Below, one piece after another: positions 49,997 to 60,567 of a DNA stretch of 64,000 bases. Both the position numbers and the translations under genes were made by a program. Source of the DNA: Candidatus Acidulodesulfobacterium ferriphilum (lineage in GTDB: Bacteria; SZUA-79; Acidulodesulfobacterales; Acidulodesulfobacteraceae); the NCBI GenBank assembly GCA_004195035.1, contig SGBD01000003.1, positions 124,001 through 188,000 of the forward strand. Direction: 5' to 3'. Each line of letters opens with the position of its first letter. Within the stretch, counting starts at the first letter, position 1. The notes under the pieces were generated by a model that was not told the origin of the DNA, made no database searches, and was given only the letters and a program-made list of their open reading frames with translations.

Positions 49997-51925
49997 ATGG
50001 GACTTAGCTTAACGGACAAAATTTTAAAAGCGCATCTCGCAAAAGGCGAATTGAAGCCTGGAGAGGAGATAGCAATCAAAATCGACAGAACATTGACCCA
50101 GGATGCCACAGGCACTATGGCCTATCTCCAGTTTGAAGCGATTGGCGTTCCAAGCGTTAGAACCGATTTATCTGTAAGCTTTATCGATCATAATACCCTT
50201 CAAACAGGCTTTGAAAATGCGGATGACCATAAGTTTTTACAAACCGTTGCCGCAAAGTACGGTATATATTATTCGAAGGCAGGAAACGGGATTTGCCATC
50301 AGGTTAATCTTGAAAGATTCGGCGTTCCAGGAAAGACGCTTTTAGGCTCCGACAGCCATACCCCTACGGCAGGCGGCGTGGGCATGATTGCCATCGGCGC
50401 AGGCGGACTCGATGTTGCCGTTGCTATGGGCGGCGGGGCATTTTATATGACTGCTCCAAAGGTCGTTTTAGTAAAACTTTCGGGAAAACTTTCGGAGTGG
50501 GTTTCCGCTAAGGATGTGATTCTTGAGCTTTTAAAGAGATTGACGGTAAAGGGTGGCGTCGGAAAGATTTTTGAGTACGGCGGAGAGGGCGTTAAAACCT
50601 TAACCGTTCCTGAGAGAGCCGTTATCACGAATATGGGCGCGGAACTTGGGGCTACTACATCTATTTTTCCAAGCGATGAAAAAACCCTTGAATTCTTAAA
50701 AGCCGAGGGCAGGATTGACGATTATGCGCCGCTCGCCGCCGATGAAGGCGCTGCCTACGATGAAGTTATAGAAATAGATTTAAGCTCTTTGATTCCCTTG
50801 ACTGCCAAACCGCATATGCCGGATCAGGTGGCCAAGGTTAGCGAGCTAAAAGACATAAAGGTTGACCAGGTTGCTATCGGAAGCTGCACCAATTCTTCTT
50901 ATGTCGATTTAATGACTGTTGCAAGCGTATTAAAAGGAAAAAAGGTTCATCCCGATGTGAGCCTTGTAATATCCCCCGGTTCAAAGCAGGTTTATGAAAT
51001 GATAGCCAAAAACGGGGCGCTGGCCGACCTTATAGCATCCGGCGCCAGAATACTTGAATCTACCTGCGGCCCCTGCATCGGCATGGGGCAGGCTCCAAGA
51101 TCCGGGGCTGTTTCATTGAGGACATTTAATCGTAATTTTGAAGGGAGAAGCGGAACTAAAGATGCGAAAATTTACCTTGTTTCCGTTCAAACCGCCGCGG
51201 CTTCCGCATTAACGGGGTATATTACTGATCCAAGGACGATGGGCAAGGCTCCCGATATTAAAATGCCCGAAAAATTTGACATAGACGATTCTATGATATT
51301 GCCTCCATCGACAAATCCGGACGAGGTCGAGGTTTATCGGGGGCCAAATATTAAACCGCTTCCGGTTCAGCAGAAACTTCCCGAATCTTTAACGGGAAAG
51401 GTTCTTCTTAAAGTGGGGGATAATATTACGACCGACCATATAATGCCTGCCGGTTCTAAAATACTTCCGTTAAGGTCAAACATACCCGCAATATCGAAAT
51501 ATGTCTTTGAGTCTGTCGATGCCGCTTTCTCCGAAAGGGCTTTAAAAGAAAAAGGGGGTTTTGTAATAGGCGGGGAAAACTACGGTCAGGGTTCGAGCAG
51601 GGAACATGCCGCGCTTGCTCCGATGTATCTGGGGGTGAAGGCTGTTATTGCAAAATCGTTTGCAAGGATTCATTTTGCAAACCTTATTAATTTTGGAATT
51701 TTGCCTTTGATATTTGAAAATCCTTCGGATTATGATAAAATAGGACAGGGAGACGAGCTTTACGCGCCGAATATTCTAAAAGAGCTTGGCGAGCATAAAC
51801 CTGTTACATTTATTAATAAGACGAAGAATAACGAAGAGTATAAATTTAAGTATAATTTAACAGGCAGACAGGTTAAAATTATTAAAGAGGGCGGATTGCT
51901 AAACGAGACGAAAAATTCAAATTAA
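49997..51925 (+). CDS. acn: Aconitate hydratase
   Basis: The 642-residue enzyme carries the 4Fe-4S ligands Cys297 (AIGSCTNSSYVD), Cys357 and Cys360 (STCGPCIGMG), and the swivel domain with ENYGQGSSREHAAL. It interconverts citrate and isocitrate. The size matches the shorter mitochondrial-like group found in deltaproteobacteria-type organisms and is well below AcnA of about 890 residues. AGGAGG precedes the start. A 263-bp AT-rich gap upstream shows no gene. Confidence 0.94.
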   Translation: MGLSLTDKILKAHLAKGELKPGEEIAIKIDRTLTQDATGTMAYLQFEAIGVPSVRTDLSVSFIDHNTLQTGFENADDHKFLQTVAAKYGIYYSKAGNGICHQVNLERFGVPGKTLLGSDSHTPTAGGVGMIAIGAGGLDVAVAMGGGAFYMTAPKVVLVKLSGKLSEWVSAKDVILELLKRLTVKGGVGKIFEYGGEGVKTLTVPERAVITNMGAELGATTSIFPSDEKTLEFLKAEGRIDDYAPLAADEGAAYDEVIEIDLSSLIPLTAKPHMPDQVAKVSELKDIKVDQVAIGSCTNSSYVDLMTVASVLKGKKVHPDVSLVISPGSKQVYEMIAKNGALADLIASGARILESTCGPCIGMGQAPRSGAVSLRTFNRNFEGRSGTKDAKIYLVSVQTAAASALTGYITDPRTMGKAPDIKMPEKFDIDDSMILPPSTNPDEVEVYRGPNIKPLPVQQKLPESLTGKVLLKVGDNITTDHIMPAGSKILPLRSNIPAISKYVFESVDAAFSERALKEKGGFVIGGENYGQGSSREHAALAPMYLGVKAVIAKSFARIHFANLINFGILPLIFENPSDYDKIGQGDELYAPNILKELGEHKPVTFINKTKNNEEYKFKYNLTGRQVKIIKEGGLLNETKNSN

Positions 51926-51931
51926 TTTAAC

Positions 51932-51959
51932 CGTCATTCCAGCTAAAGTGGGAATGACG
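51932..51959. repeat. Intergenic palindrome
   Basis: Perfect 9-bp arms (CGTCATTCC / GGAATGACG) enclose a 10-base loop between aconitase and nadK. This belongs to a widespread type of intergenic palindrome and may also slow transcription between the two genes. Confidence 0.6.
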
Positions 51960-51991
51960 AACTGCGGTATTTGACGGCATTAACAATTTTA

Positions 51992-52840
51992 ATGTTTGCA
52001 TCCGAATTCAATAAAAATATTAAAAGAGTTCTTATCTCCTATAAAAAAGACGCCGAAGAAGCCTTTAAATCTGCGAACTATGTTCGTGAATTTATAAAAA
52101 CAAAGGGTATCGATGCGGCGGTGAAGCCAAGTATGAACATAACCGCCGCAGATACCGAAAATGTCGGGCTTGTTGTGGTTTGCGGCGGAGACGGAACCCT
52201 TTTGATTACCTTTGGAAAGATTTTTCCTTTAGAAGTTCCCATTATAGGAATAAATTTTGGAAAACTCGGGTTTCTTGTCGAGGTTTCGGAGTCTTTAAGG
52301 GATGAGGCGCTTAAAAAGATTTTCGACGGTTCTTTGGAATTTCACCCAAGAATGGCTTTAGACATTAATGTGATAAGGAGCGGCAGATCAATTTCCAAAT
52401 TCGTTTCGTTAAATGAAGCGACTATCGCAAGGGAAAAAAGTATTCATGCAAGGATTATCGATTTAAGCGTTCATGTCAACGATGTATGGTTGAATGATTT
52501 TAGGGCGGACGGTCTCATTATTGCAACTCCAGCAGGTTCTACCGCTTATTCGTTATCAGCCGGGGGGCCTATTGTTCAGCCCGATGTCGAGGCGTTTATT
52601 CTCACGCCTATCTGCCCGCATACCCTTACAAATAGGCCTGTAATAATAAACCCGTGTGAATTAAAGATAAAAATTGCGCCGCAGGAGCGGAATATTTTTA
52701 TATCGGCTGACGGAAGAGACGGTATAAAACTTTGCGATAATGATGAAATAATCATCAAAAAACATCCTTCCAAGGTCTATCTTTCCGCATCTTTAAGTCT
52801 TAATTATTGGGATATACTGAGATCGAAACTAAATTGGTAA
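51992..52840 (+). CDS. nadK: NAD kinase
   Basis: The 282-residue protein has the NAD kinase loop VVCGGDGTLL, the NEATIARE segment and the conserved DGLIIATPAGSTAYSLSAGGP. It phosphorylates NAD to NADP. I chose the ATG at 51992; a TTG seven codons upstream lies close to the palindrome. The gene is followed by recN, a common arrangement. Confidence 0.95.
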   Translation: MFASEFNKNIKRVLISYKKDAEEAFKSANYVREFIKTKGIDAAVKPSMNITAADTENVGLVVVCGGDGTLLITFGKIFPLEVPIIGINFGKLGFLVEVSESLRDEALKKIFDGSLEFHPRMALDINVIRSGRSISKFVSLNEATIAREKSIHARIIDLSVHVNDVWLNDFRADGLIIATPAGSTAYSLSAGGPIVQPDVEAFILTPICPHTLTNRPVIINPCELKIKIAPQERNIFISADGRDGIKLCDNDEIIIKKHPSKVYLSASLSLNYWDILRSKLNW

Positions 52841-52870
52841 AACAATTTATTTATTTAATTCCCATATGCG

Positions 52871-54571
52871 ATGATAAAAAAGATATATATAAAAAATTTT
52901 GCTACGATAGATTTTTTAGAGGTTGATTTTTGCGAAAATTTAAATGTCTTAAGCGGTGAAACCGGCGCCGGCAAGAGCATTATAATAGAATCTCTCAATT
53001 TTTTATTTGGAAAAACAAAAGGAGAGGGCGTCATAAGGACAGGTGAAAAAGAAGGATATGTCAGCGCAGTATTCGATGCCCTTAGCGGGAAAGTTAAAGC
53101 CAATTTGGCGCAGATTTTTGAGGAAAATGGGATAAACTTTGAAGAGGACGAAGATATAATAGTAAAGAGAGCAATCTCTATAAACGGCAAGAGCAAATAT
53201 TTTATAAATAATGAACCTGTAAATAAAACTGCCGCCGAAAGGTTAGAGGGGAGCCTTGTCAATATCTTCGGGCAAAACGATAAAAGGTTTTTAATATCAA
53301 ATGACAGCCAGCTGGCTTTTTTGGACGAATTTGCCGAAAATATCAAGCTATTATCGGATATTAAAGGCATATATAACGATATTAGCAGACTTGAAAGCGA
53401 AAAGGAAAAAGTTAAGAAAAAAATAGGCGACATATCAAGGATTAAGACCCTTAATGCGTATATTATAGACGATGTGGAAAAACTTGAAATTAAATCGGAA
53501 AATGATGATATAATATTGCAGGAAGAGCTTAAAAGACTTGAAAACATCAATAGCATAAAAGAATATATCTCCGCATCGATAAATTTAATTGATAATGAAG
53601 AATACGGCATACTAAAAAATTTAACCCCGTTAGTATCAAATCTTTTAAAGCTGGCAGATGTCGATTCCAATTTTAAGAAAACGGAAGAATTTAAAAATGC
53701 CGAAAGCGCTAAAATTTTAATAGAAGATATACTTTTGTTTTTAGAAAAATATGCGGATTTTGAATTTGATGAACAGAGATTGAGCGAAATCAGATTGAAA
53801 ATAGACAGAATAATAAGCGCGGAAAATAAGTACTCCGTTTCCGGCCTGAAGGAACTTATAGACTTATATAACAAAGCTAAAATCGAGTTAGAAAGCGTTG
53901 CAAATCTCGAAGAAAGGGTAGAGGAGCTTGAAAACAACATCAATGGTTTAAAGGACAGGTTTCTTGGCGCGGCAGATGTTTTGCATAAAAGAAGAGCAGA
54001 TTCCGCTTCCGTTCTCGAAAAAAAAATAGAAGCGGAGCTTTCATCTTTAGGGATTAAACCTGTCTTTAAGATAGAATTAAATAAACTGGATTTTAAGGAA
54101 GGTTTTTCCGAGACGGGACTCGATGAATGTAAATTTATGTTTTCGGCTAACCCTGGTGAAGACCCGAAACCGCTTTCTATGGTCGCTTCGGGCGGGGAAC
54201 TCTCCAGACTCAGCCTTTGTATGCTAAAGATTGTAAATGTAAAAAGGGGCTCATCTTCTTTTATATTTGACGAGATAGATTCCGGAATCGGGGGAGATGT
54301 CGCCAATTTTGTCGGAGGGGCGCTTAAAAACATATCTAATGTTAATCAGGTTATTCTTGTTACGCATCTTGCGCAGGTAGCCTCTTTCGCAGGGAGGCAT
54401 CTTTTTGTTTACAAAGAAGTAATAAACGGAAAAACATATACTAAAATAAGAGAGCTTTCGCCTGAAGAAAGGGTTAATGAAATTGCAAGAATGCTTTCGG
54501 GCTATGCAAAAAGCGAAGCTGCAACCGCTCATGCGAAGGAAATATTAAAGAGGAGAGGTTTTATTGTATAA
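52871..54571 (+). CDS. recN: DNA repair protein RecN
   Basis: The 566-residue SMC-like ATPase has Walker A GETGAGKS (residues 29-36), long coiled-coil arms (about 155-380), the signature SGGELSRLSLCMLKI and Walker B FIFDEIDSGIGGD. It acts in double-strand break repair. Its 3' end overlaps the next gene by 8 bp. Confidence 0.96.
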   Translation: MIKKIYIKNFATIDFLEVDFCENLNVLSGETGAGKSIIIESLNFLFGKTKGEGVIRTGEKEGYVSAVFDALSGKVKANLAQIFEENGINFEEDEDIIVKRAISINGKSKYFINNEPVNKTAAERLEGSLVNIFGQNDKRFLISNDSQLAFLDEFAENIKLLSDIKGIYNDISRLESEKEKVKKKIGDISRIKTLNAYIIDDVEKLEIKSENDDIILQEELKRLENINSIKEYISASINLIDNEEYGILKNLTPLVSNLLKLADVDSNFKKTEEFKNAESAKILIEDILLFLEKYADFEFDEQRLSEIRLKIDRIISAENKYSVSGLKELIDLYNKAKIELESVANLEERVEELENNINGLKDRFLGAADVLHKRRADSASVLEKKIEAELSSLGIKPVFKIELNKLDFKEGFSETGLDECKFMFSANPGEDPKPLSMVASGGELSRLSLCMLKIVNVKRGSSSFIFDEIDSGIGGDVANFVGGALKNISNVNQVILVTHLAQVASFAGRHLFVYKEVINGKTYTKIRELSPEERVNEIARMLSGYAKSEAATAHAKEILKRRGFIV

Positions 54572-55157
54572 AACAACAGGCAGGCAGAGGTATGAAAAGA
54601 GTGGAAATGTTATATATTATCCATCTAAAGTAAAAATCGAAGTAGATGGGGAGATTTTCGAGATAGTTCTGCGAAGGGCGCTAATGTGCGATGTCAAAGC
54701 TCTTTATAATCTTTTCTCGGAATATTCGAAAGCGGGAGAGATGCTCCCCCGTTCAATGAGCGATATATACGAACATTTAAGGGATTTCTATATTGCGGAA
54801 ATAGAACATTTTGACGAAGAAGATTCGAGCGAAATCATCGGGGCCTGCGCCTTAACCATAGTATGGGAAAACCTTGCCGAAATAAGGTCGTTAGCCGTTA
54901 AAAAGCCTTACACAAGAAAGCTTATCGGGACAGAATTAATAACAAAATGTATCGAGGAAGCAAGATTTTTTAAGATAACGAGAATATTTGCCCTTACTTA
55001 TAAACCGCAATTTTTTCAGAAATCAGGTTTTAAAATAATAGACAAATCGGAACTCCCGCATAAGATATGGAGCGATTGCATAAATTGCGTTAAATTTCCC
55101 GATTGCGACGAGACTGCCGTGATGCTCGAGTTTGATAAATTTAACGGTGTAATTTAA
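54564..55157 (+). CDS. GNAT acetyltransferase, short ArgA-like
   Basis: The 197-residue protein is a GNAT domain with ALMCDVKALYNLFSEY, the acetyl-CoA region LAEIRSLAVKKPYTRKLIG and the C-terminal CVKFPDCDETAVML. These resemble the short N-acetylglutamate synthases lacking the kinase-like domain. Together with argJ in this window it could supply the first step of arginine synthesis. The start is TTG with GAGAGG upstream, inside the end of recN. Confidence 0.75.
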   Translation: MYKTTGRQRYEKSGNVIYYPSKVKIEVDGEIFEIVLRRALMCDVKALYNLFSEYSKAGEMLPRSMSDIYEHLRDFYIAEIEHFDEEDSSEIIGACALTIVWENLAEIRSLAVKKPYTRKLIGTELITKCIEEARFFKITRIFALTYKPQFFQKSGFKIIDKSELPHKIWSDCINCVKFPDCDETAVMLEFDKFNGVI

Positions 55158-55225
55158 TAGACAAAATAAAAACTATATATTATAATATCATAATATACAT
55201 TCTATAAAAATGGAGGCATTACAAA

Positions 55226-55597
55226 TTGTTTAATATTTTTAGAAGGGAAGGACTGTCCGAAGAAATAGAACAGATTACTCCCGAAGAGGCGCTTAAAAAA
55301 ATATCGGAAGAGCATACAGGCGGGAAGGCTTTAATAATAGATGTCAGAGAACCGCATGAATTTAACGGTAATTTGGGACATATAGAAAATGCAAAACTGA
55401 TACCCCTAAGACTTTTACCGTTAAAAATAAAAGAACTGGAACATTCCAAAGATAAAGAGATTATTGCTGTTTGCCATAGCGGCGCCAGAAGTTATTCGGC
55501 CTGCACGATGCTTAAAAGGCACGGCTTTAATAAAGTCCACAATTTAAAGGGCGGCATGCTTTTGTGGAAAAAAAACGGGTTAAAGTCCCATATCTAA
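55226..55597 (+). CDS. Rhodanese-like sulfurtransferase
   Basis: The 123-residue single-domain rhodanese has IIDVREPHEFNGNLGHIENA and the active loop VCHSGARSY with Cys83. It is cytoplasmic, with no signal peptide. TGGAGG lies upstream of the TTG start. It may carry persulfide sulfur in sulfur trafficking or simply detoxify; the partner is unknown. Confidence 0.9.
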   Translation: MFNIFRREGLSEEIEQITPEEALKKISEEHTGGKALIIDVREPHEFNGNLGHIENAKLIPLRLLPLKIKELEHSKDKEIIAVCHSGARSYSACTMLKRHGFNKVHNLKGGMLLWKKNGLKSHI

Positions 55598-55628
55598 TTA
55601 ATTTAGTAGCGCAGCATACATAATAGGC

Positions 55629-56456
55629 ATGAATCATAAAATAGATTCTAAAAGCGGGGATTTTTATGTTTTTGTGGTATCCGATTCTACGGGTGAAACC
55701 GCAGAAAAGGTCGCAAGGGCCGCAATTTCACAATTTTCTATTCCGGATGTCCACTTAAAAAGATTTCTATTAGTAGATTCGGAGTTAAAGCTAAGAGAAA
55801 TTATTACCGAAGCTTCGGAAAAAAAGGCCCTGATTATTTTTACTTTAGTTAAAGACGGCCTTAGAAATATTATGCTTCAGGAGTCAAATGAAAAGGGTAT
55901 TACAAGCATCGATATTATCGGTCCCGTGTTAAACTCCATTTCATATATCCTAAACCTCTCTCCTGAACGGAAACCGGGATTGATACACCGTGTAAACGAC
56001 GAATATTTTAGAAGAATAGACGCGCTCGAGTATGCCGTAAAACATGATGACGGACAGAGAATAGACGAGATCAACGAAGCCGACGCGCTTGTTTTGGGGG
56101 TTTCTAGAACATCCAAGACTCCTCTTTGCTTATTTCTTGCCCAAAGAGGATTTAAGGCCGCCAATATTCCCATAATAGACGAACAGAGTATCAGCGATGT
56201 TATCTATAAAATTCCCAGAGGAAAGATATTCGGCTTAGTTTCGGATGCCGGCAGAATCTCTAATCTGAGAAAAGAAAGATTAAAAAGAATGGGGCTTCCC
56301 TTTTCGACGGATTATATCTCGAAAGAATCTATAGAAAAAGAACTGGCTCATTCAAAAGATTTATATGCCAAACTAAATGCTTTTGTTATAGATATTACCG
56401 ATAAATCTATCGAGGAAGCCGCCGCCGATATCATCTCCCACATAAATAATAAATAA
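55629..56456 (+). CDS. ppsR: Bifunctional kinase/pyrophosphorylase regulating PEP synthase or PPDK
   Basis: The 275-residue protein is a DUF299 (PpsR/RP) family member: VVSDSTGETAEKVARA at the N-terminus, and the ADP-binding P-loop LVLGVSRTSKTPLCLFLA in the C-terminal half. It switches phosphoenolpyruvate synthase or pyruvate phosphate dikinase by phosphorylating a Thr and removing it with phosphate. The target enzyme is not in the window. Confidence 0.93.
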   Translation: MNHKIDSKSGDFYVFVVSDSTGETAEKVARAAISQFSIPDVHLKRFLLVDSELKLREIITEASEKKALIIFTLVKDGLRNIMLQESNEKGITSIDIIGPVLNSISYILNLSPERKPGLIHRVNDEYFRRIDALEYAVKHDDGQRIDEINEADALVLGVSRTSKTPLCLFLAQRGFKAANIPIIDEQSISDVIYKIPRGKIFGLVSDAGRISNLRKERLKRMGLPFSTDYISKESIEKELAHSKDLYAKLNAFVIDITDKSIEEAAADIISHINNK

Positions 56457-56532
56457 AGACTCGCCGAATGCTTGTTAAAAATTTTGTTAAGTAATAAAAT
56501 AAAATAAATTTAATAAAAGGAATGAATTTTAA

Positions 56533-57894
56533 ATGAATTTTGACGATGTAATTTCATTAATAGACGATTATTCTAGGAAAAAGGGTATAAAATACGTGGT
56601 TTATCTTTTCAATTCAAAGGTTTTAAAGATGGAGTCGGAAAATAGTTCGATATCAAATTTTATTAATGCCGAAATAAATGGATTTAATTTAAGATTATTG
56701 AATAATAAGAGGATGAGCTTTTCGTATTGTCTGGGGCTTGAAGAGCAAAAGATAAGGGATACTTTTGATAACGGACTATCCTTATTAAGCTTTATGGAAG
56801 AAAACGAGTATGCTGATTTAGCCCCTTCCTTACATGAATCAGCCGCCGTTCAGGCACCTGATTTTGAAGAAAAATTGGGAATTTATTCTTCAAAATCAGA
56901 TAAAATAGATATGGATAAAAAAAAAGGATGCCTGATAGAGATGGAAGAAACTGCATATTCCTATGATAAAAAAATATACAAAGTTGATAAGCCAACCTAT
57001 CACGAGTCATTAACTGCAAAAAGGATTTGCAATTCAAATGGTTTAAATTTATCATCCAGAAAAACCTCTTACGAAGTTTTCTTATCGGTTGCCGCAAGGC
57101 AAGGCGCCGACACCGGTTCGGGGTTTGATTTTGATTTTTCCCACGAATTCGATAAACTGCAATTTAAAAAGGTTTCCATGAATGCCGCAAAGAGGGGCGT
57201 AGACCAGCTTGGGGCGAGGGTTATAAGCAGCGGAAGCTATAATATACTATTCGATAATTTTACGGCATCAGAGTTTTTGGGGATATTAAAACAGTCCTTC
57301 TATGCCAATAATGTTTATAAGAAAAAGTCTATTTTGAGGGGGAAGCTAGGCCAAAAGGTTTTTTCGAGCAAACTTAATATTATCGACGACGGGCTTTTGC
57401 CTGGCGGGTGGGCGACGGACATATTTGACTACGACGGGATAAATATGCAAAGAAAACCTCTTTGTATTAACGGCGTTATAAATTCTTTTCTTTACGACAT
57501 AGAATATGCAAATAGATTTAATACGAAATCTACGGGAAATTCCGCTATGCAGTCGCATACGCTTCCGCCCGAGGTTGGTTCAACCAATTTTTTTATAGAA
57601 AACGGGGAAACTCCGCTCGTCGATATTATTTTGTCGATGAAAGAGGGCATGTACATAAATGAACTTATGGGGCTTCATATGGCCAAACCTTATACGGGTG
57701 AATTTTCACTCGGGGCATCCGGTTTTTATATAAAAAACGGTAAAATTGAATTTCCGGTTAAAGGGATTGTCGTAAGCGGCAATTTGCTGCATCTCTTTAA
57801 TAGCATAACAGGCATTGCAAACGATATTCGATTTTTCGGTTCTACGGGTTCGCCCTCAATTTTATTTGAAAATGTTGAGGTTTCCGGCAAATAA
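56533..57894 (+). CDS. pmbA: TldE/PmbA-like metalloprotease family protein
   Basis: The 453-residue protein has the TldD/PmbA plan with ARQGADTGSGFDF in the middle, a central domain (AKRGVDQLGARVISSGSYNI), and a C-terminal part (GEFSLGASGFYIKNGKIEFP, VEVSGK). It lacks the HExxxH of TldD, so it is the PmbA/TldE partner. A tldD gene is not seen here. The pair processes peptides in E. coli. Confidence 0.88.
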   Translation: MNFDDVISLIDDYSRKKGIKYVVYLFNSKVLKMESENSSISNFINAEINGFNLRLLNNKRMSFSYCLGLEEQKIRDTFDNGLSLLSFMEENEYADLAPSLHESAAVQAPDFEEKLGIYSSKSDKIDMDKKKGCLIEMEETAYSYDKKIYKVDKPTYHESLTAKRICNSNGLNLSSRKTSYEVFLSVAARQGADTGSGFDFDFSHEFDKLQFKKVSMNAAKRGVDQLGARVISSGSYNILFDNFTASEFLGILKQSFYANNVYKKKSILRGKLGQKVFSSKLNIIDDGLLPGGWATDIFDYDGINMQRKPLCINGVINSFLYDIEYANRFNTKSTGNSAMQSHTLPPEVGSTNFFIENGETPLVDIILSMKEGMYINELMGLHMAKPYTGEFSLGASGFYIKNGKIEFPVKGIVVSGNLLHLFNSITGIANDIRFFGSTGSPSILFENVEVSGK

Positions 57895-57921
57895 ATTATA
57901 AAATTCACGGAGCAGGATAAA

Positions 57922-60567
57922 GTGGCGATTAAGTTATTAAAAAGTATTTTTGGAACAAGCAATCAAAGAGAGATTTCAAAATTAAAACATGTATTAGAAA
58001 AGATTAATTCCTTAGAGGTCAAATATTCGGGTTTTACAGATGAGGAGCTTAAAGGAATGAGCTTTAAGTTTAAAGAGGAACTTAAGGGGCTTTCAAAAGA
58101 TAAGCAGGATAAAACATTAGAAGAAATTTTACCAGAAACCTTTGCCGTTGCAAGGGAAGGTGCTAAAAGGGCGTTAAATATGCGTCCGTTTGATGTTCAG
58201 CTTATCGGGGGAATGGTGCTGCATTCGGGTAAAATAGCCGAGATGGCAACGGGGGAGGGTAAAACGCTCGTAGCCGTTCTTCCCGTTTATCTTAACAGTT
58301 TAACGGGAAGAGGTGTTCATGTCATAACGGTTAACGACTATCTTGCCAAGAGGGATTCGGAGTGGATGGGCAAGGCTTATAATCTTTTGGGTCTTTCCGT
58401 AGGCGTAATAACGAATGATTTAGACGACGACGGTAGAAAAAAAGCTTATAATTGCGATGTGACTTACGGTACTAATAACGAATTCGGTTTTGATTATTTA
58501 AGGGATAACATGAAGTTTTCTTTAGATGACTATGTTCAGAGAGAGCTTAATTATGCGATTATAGATGAGGTTGACTCGGTATTAATCGATGAAGCAAGGA
58601 CCCCGCTTATAATTTCCGGCGAATCCGACGAAGCTACCGAATTATATTATAAAGCCGATAGGGCTGTCCTGCATTTACATAAGGATGCCGATTATACCGT
58701 CGATGAAAAGTTAAAAACCGCGATTTTAACAGAAGAAGGGATAGAGCGCGTCGAAAAGGAATTGGATATAAAAAATATTTACGATCCGAGGCACCTTGAT
58801 GCCCTTCACTCCATAAATCAAGCTTTGCGGGCACACGCATGTTACTTTAGGGATGTAGATTATTTAGTTCAGGATAACTCGGTTGTCATAGTCGATGAAT
58901 TTACTGGCCGCCTTATGAACGGAAGGCGCTACGGGGAAGGGCTTCATCAGGCGCTGGAAGCTAAAGAACGCCTTAAAGTCGAGGGTGAAAATCAGACTCT
59001 TGCCACTATCACCTTTCAAAATTTTTTCAGGATGTATAATAAGCTCGCGGGAATGACGGGAACGGCGGATACCGAAGCCGAAGAATTCAAAAAGATATAC
59101 AATTTGGATGTCGTTGTTATTCCAACCAATAAGCCTATGATCAGGCAGGATTATACCGATCTGGTTTTTGCCACGGAGGCCGAAAAATTTGACGCCGTTT
59201 CGGAAGAAATTATAGAAAATTATAAAAAGGGTCAGCCGGTTCTTGTTGGAACGGTTTCCGTCGAGAAATCCGAAAGGCTCAGCGCCATTTTAAAGAAAAA
59301 GGGTATCCCTCATTCCGTTCTAAATGCAAAAAACCATGCAAAAGAGGCGCACATTATTGCCCAGGCCGGCCAAAAAAAATCTGTGACAATTTCAACAAAT
59401 ATGGCGGGCAGGGGAACCGACATTGTCCTGGGCGACGGGGTGGTGGAATTAGGCGGCCTGCATGTCATAGGAACGGAAAGACATGAAGCGAGGCGGATAG
59501 ATAATCAGCTCAGAGGCAGGTCCGGCAGGCAGGGCGATGTCGGCTCTTCAAGGTTTTATGTTTCGCTTGAAGACGACCTTATGAGGATATTCGGTTCCGA
59601 AAGGCTTGCCCCGTTTCTTGAAAGGTTAGGATTAAAGGATGGACAGGCAATCGAACACAAGATGATTTCAAAGGCTATAGAAAACGCTCAAAAAAAGGTT
59701 GAAGGACATAACTTCGATATAAGAAAAAATCTTATAGACTACGATAATGTTATGAATAAGCAAAGGGAGCTAATTTATGCTTACAGAAAAAGGATACTCC
59801 ATACCTTTAATCTTGACGAGATTTATGACGAGATAATATTTGACATTAAATCCTTAGTAGAATCATATTTTGAAAGTTATATTCCCGAAAAGTCTCACAG
59901 TGAAAATTGGGATATAGACGGGCTCGTAGATGTTATTAAAGTTAATTTAGATGTGGATATTCCCTCATTGCTTGCCGGGGTTCCAGAACTAAATATTCGG
60001 GATTCTAAAGATAAGGATAAAGAAGCGGCGAAAACGGCTTTGACGGAGAGGTTTAAAAGGCTCGGCAGGGATGAATTGCTAAATAATATTACAGAGCTGA
60101 TTAAAAAGCAAATCGATTTAAAAATTTCCGGATTTCCGGAAGAGGAAAGGGTAAACATAATTAAAGCATTATATTTGCAGACGGTTGACAGCCTCTGGAA
60201 AGATGCCTTAACATCCTTAGAGAGCTTGAAGGAAGGCATCGGGCTCAGGGGATATGCACAGGTAAACCCGTTAATCGAATATCAAAAAGAGGCATATGGA
60301 TTATTTATTAATATGCAATTCAGAATGAAGGAAGAAGCTATAAATTCTATTATGACCGTCCAACTGGAAGAAAATTTGGCGGCAGGGGATCTTTTTGCCG
60401 GAGCAGGGCTTTACGGCGGCAACTTGATTTTATCGCATGACGGAATACTTCCCGAAAATGAAACAGGACAAAAGCCTATTGTAAAACCTAAAAAGATTGG
60501 AAGAAATGAACCATGTCCATGCGGAAGCGGGAAAAAATATAAAAATTGCCATGGAAAAAATCAATAA
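57922..60567 (+). CDS. secA: Preprotein translocase ATPase SecA
   Basis: The 881-residue ATPase has MATGEGKTLVAVLPVYL (Walker A), VITVNDYLAKRD, IIDEVDSVLIDEAR (Walker B) and GRGTDIVLGDGV. The C-terminal zinc motif is EPCPCGSGKKYKNCHG. It drives Sec-dependent export. The start is GTG with GGAGCAGGA upstream. Confidence 0.98.
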   Translation: MAIKLLKSIFGTSNQREISKLKHVLEKINSLEVKYSGFTDEELKGMSFKFKEELKGLSKDKQDKTLEEILPETFAVAREGAKRALNMRPFDVQLIGGMVLHSGKIAEMATGEGKTLVAVLPVYLNSLTGRGVHVITVNDYLAKRDSEWMGKAYNLLGLSVGVITNDLDDDGRKKAYNCDVTYGTNNEFGFDYLRDNMKFSLDDYVQRELNYAIIDEVDSVLIDEARTPLIISGESDEATELYYKADRAVLHLHKDADYTVDEKLKTAILTEEGIERVEKELDIKNIYDPRHLDALHSINQALRAHACYFRDVDYLVQDNSVVIVDEFTGRLMNGRRYGEGLHQALEAKERLKVEGENQTLATITFQNFFRMYNKLAGMTGTADTEAEEFKKIYNLDVVVIPTNKPMIRQDYTDLVFATEAEKFDAVSEEIIENYKKGQPVLVGTVSVEKSERLSAILKKKGIPHSVLNAKNHAKEAHIIAQAGQKKSVTISTNMAGRGTDIVLGDGVVELGGLHVIGTERHEARRIDNQLRGRSGRQGDVGSSRFYVSLEDDLMRIFGSERLAPFLERLGLKDGQAIEHKMISKAIENAQKKVEGHNFDIRKNLIDYDNVMNKQRELIYAYRKRILHTFNLDEIYDEIIFDIKSLVESYFESYIPEKSHSENWDIDGLVDVIKVNLDVDIPSLLAGVPELNIRDSKDKDKEAAKTALTERFKRLGRDELLNNITELIKKQIDLKISGFPEEERVNIIKALYLQTVDSLWKDALTSLESLKEGIGLRGYAQVNPLIEYQKEAYGLFINMQFRMKEEAINSIMTVQLEENLAAGDLFAGAGLYGGNLILSHDGILPENETGQKPIVKPKKIGRNEPCPCGSGKKYKNCHGKNQ

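Noticed and set aside
52855-54333. A 492-codon frame antisense to recN
   Set aside because: It mirrors the codon pattern of a complete, conserved recN. The product is Ser/Leu/Phe-rich, as expected for an antisense shadow, and has no recognisable domain.
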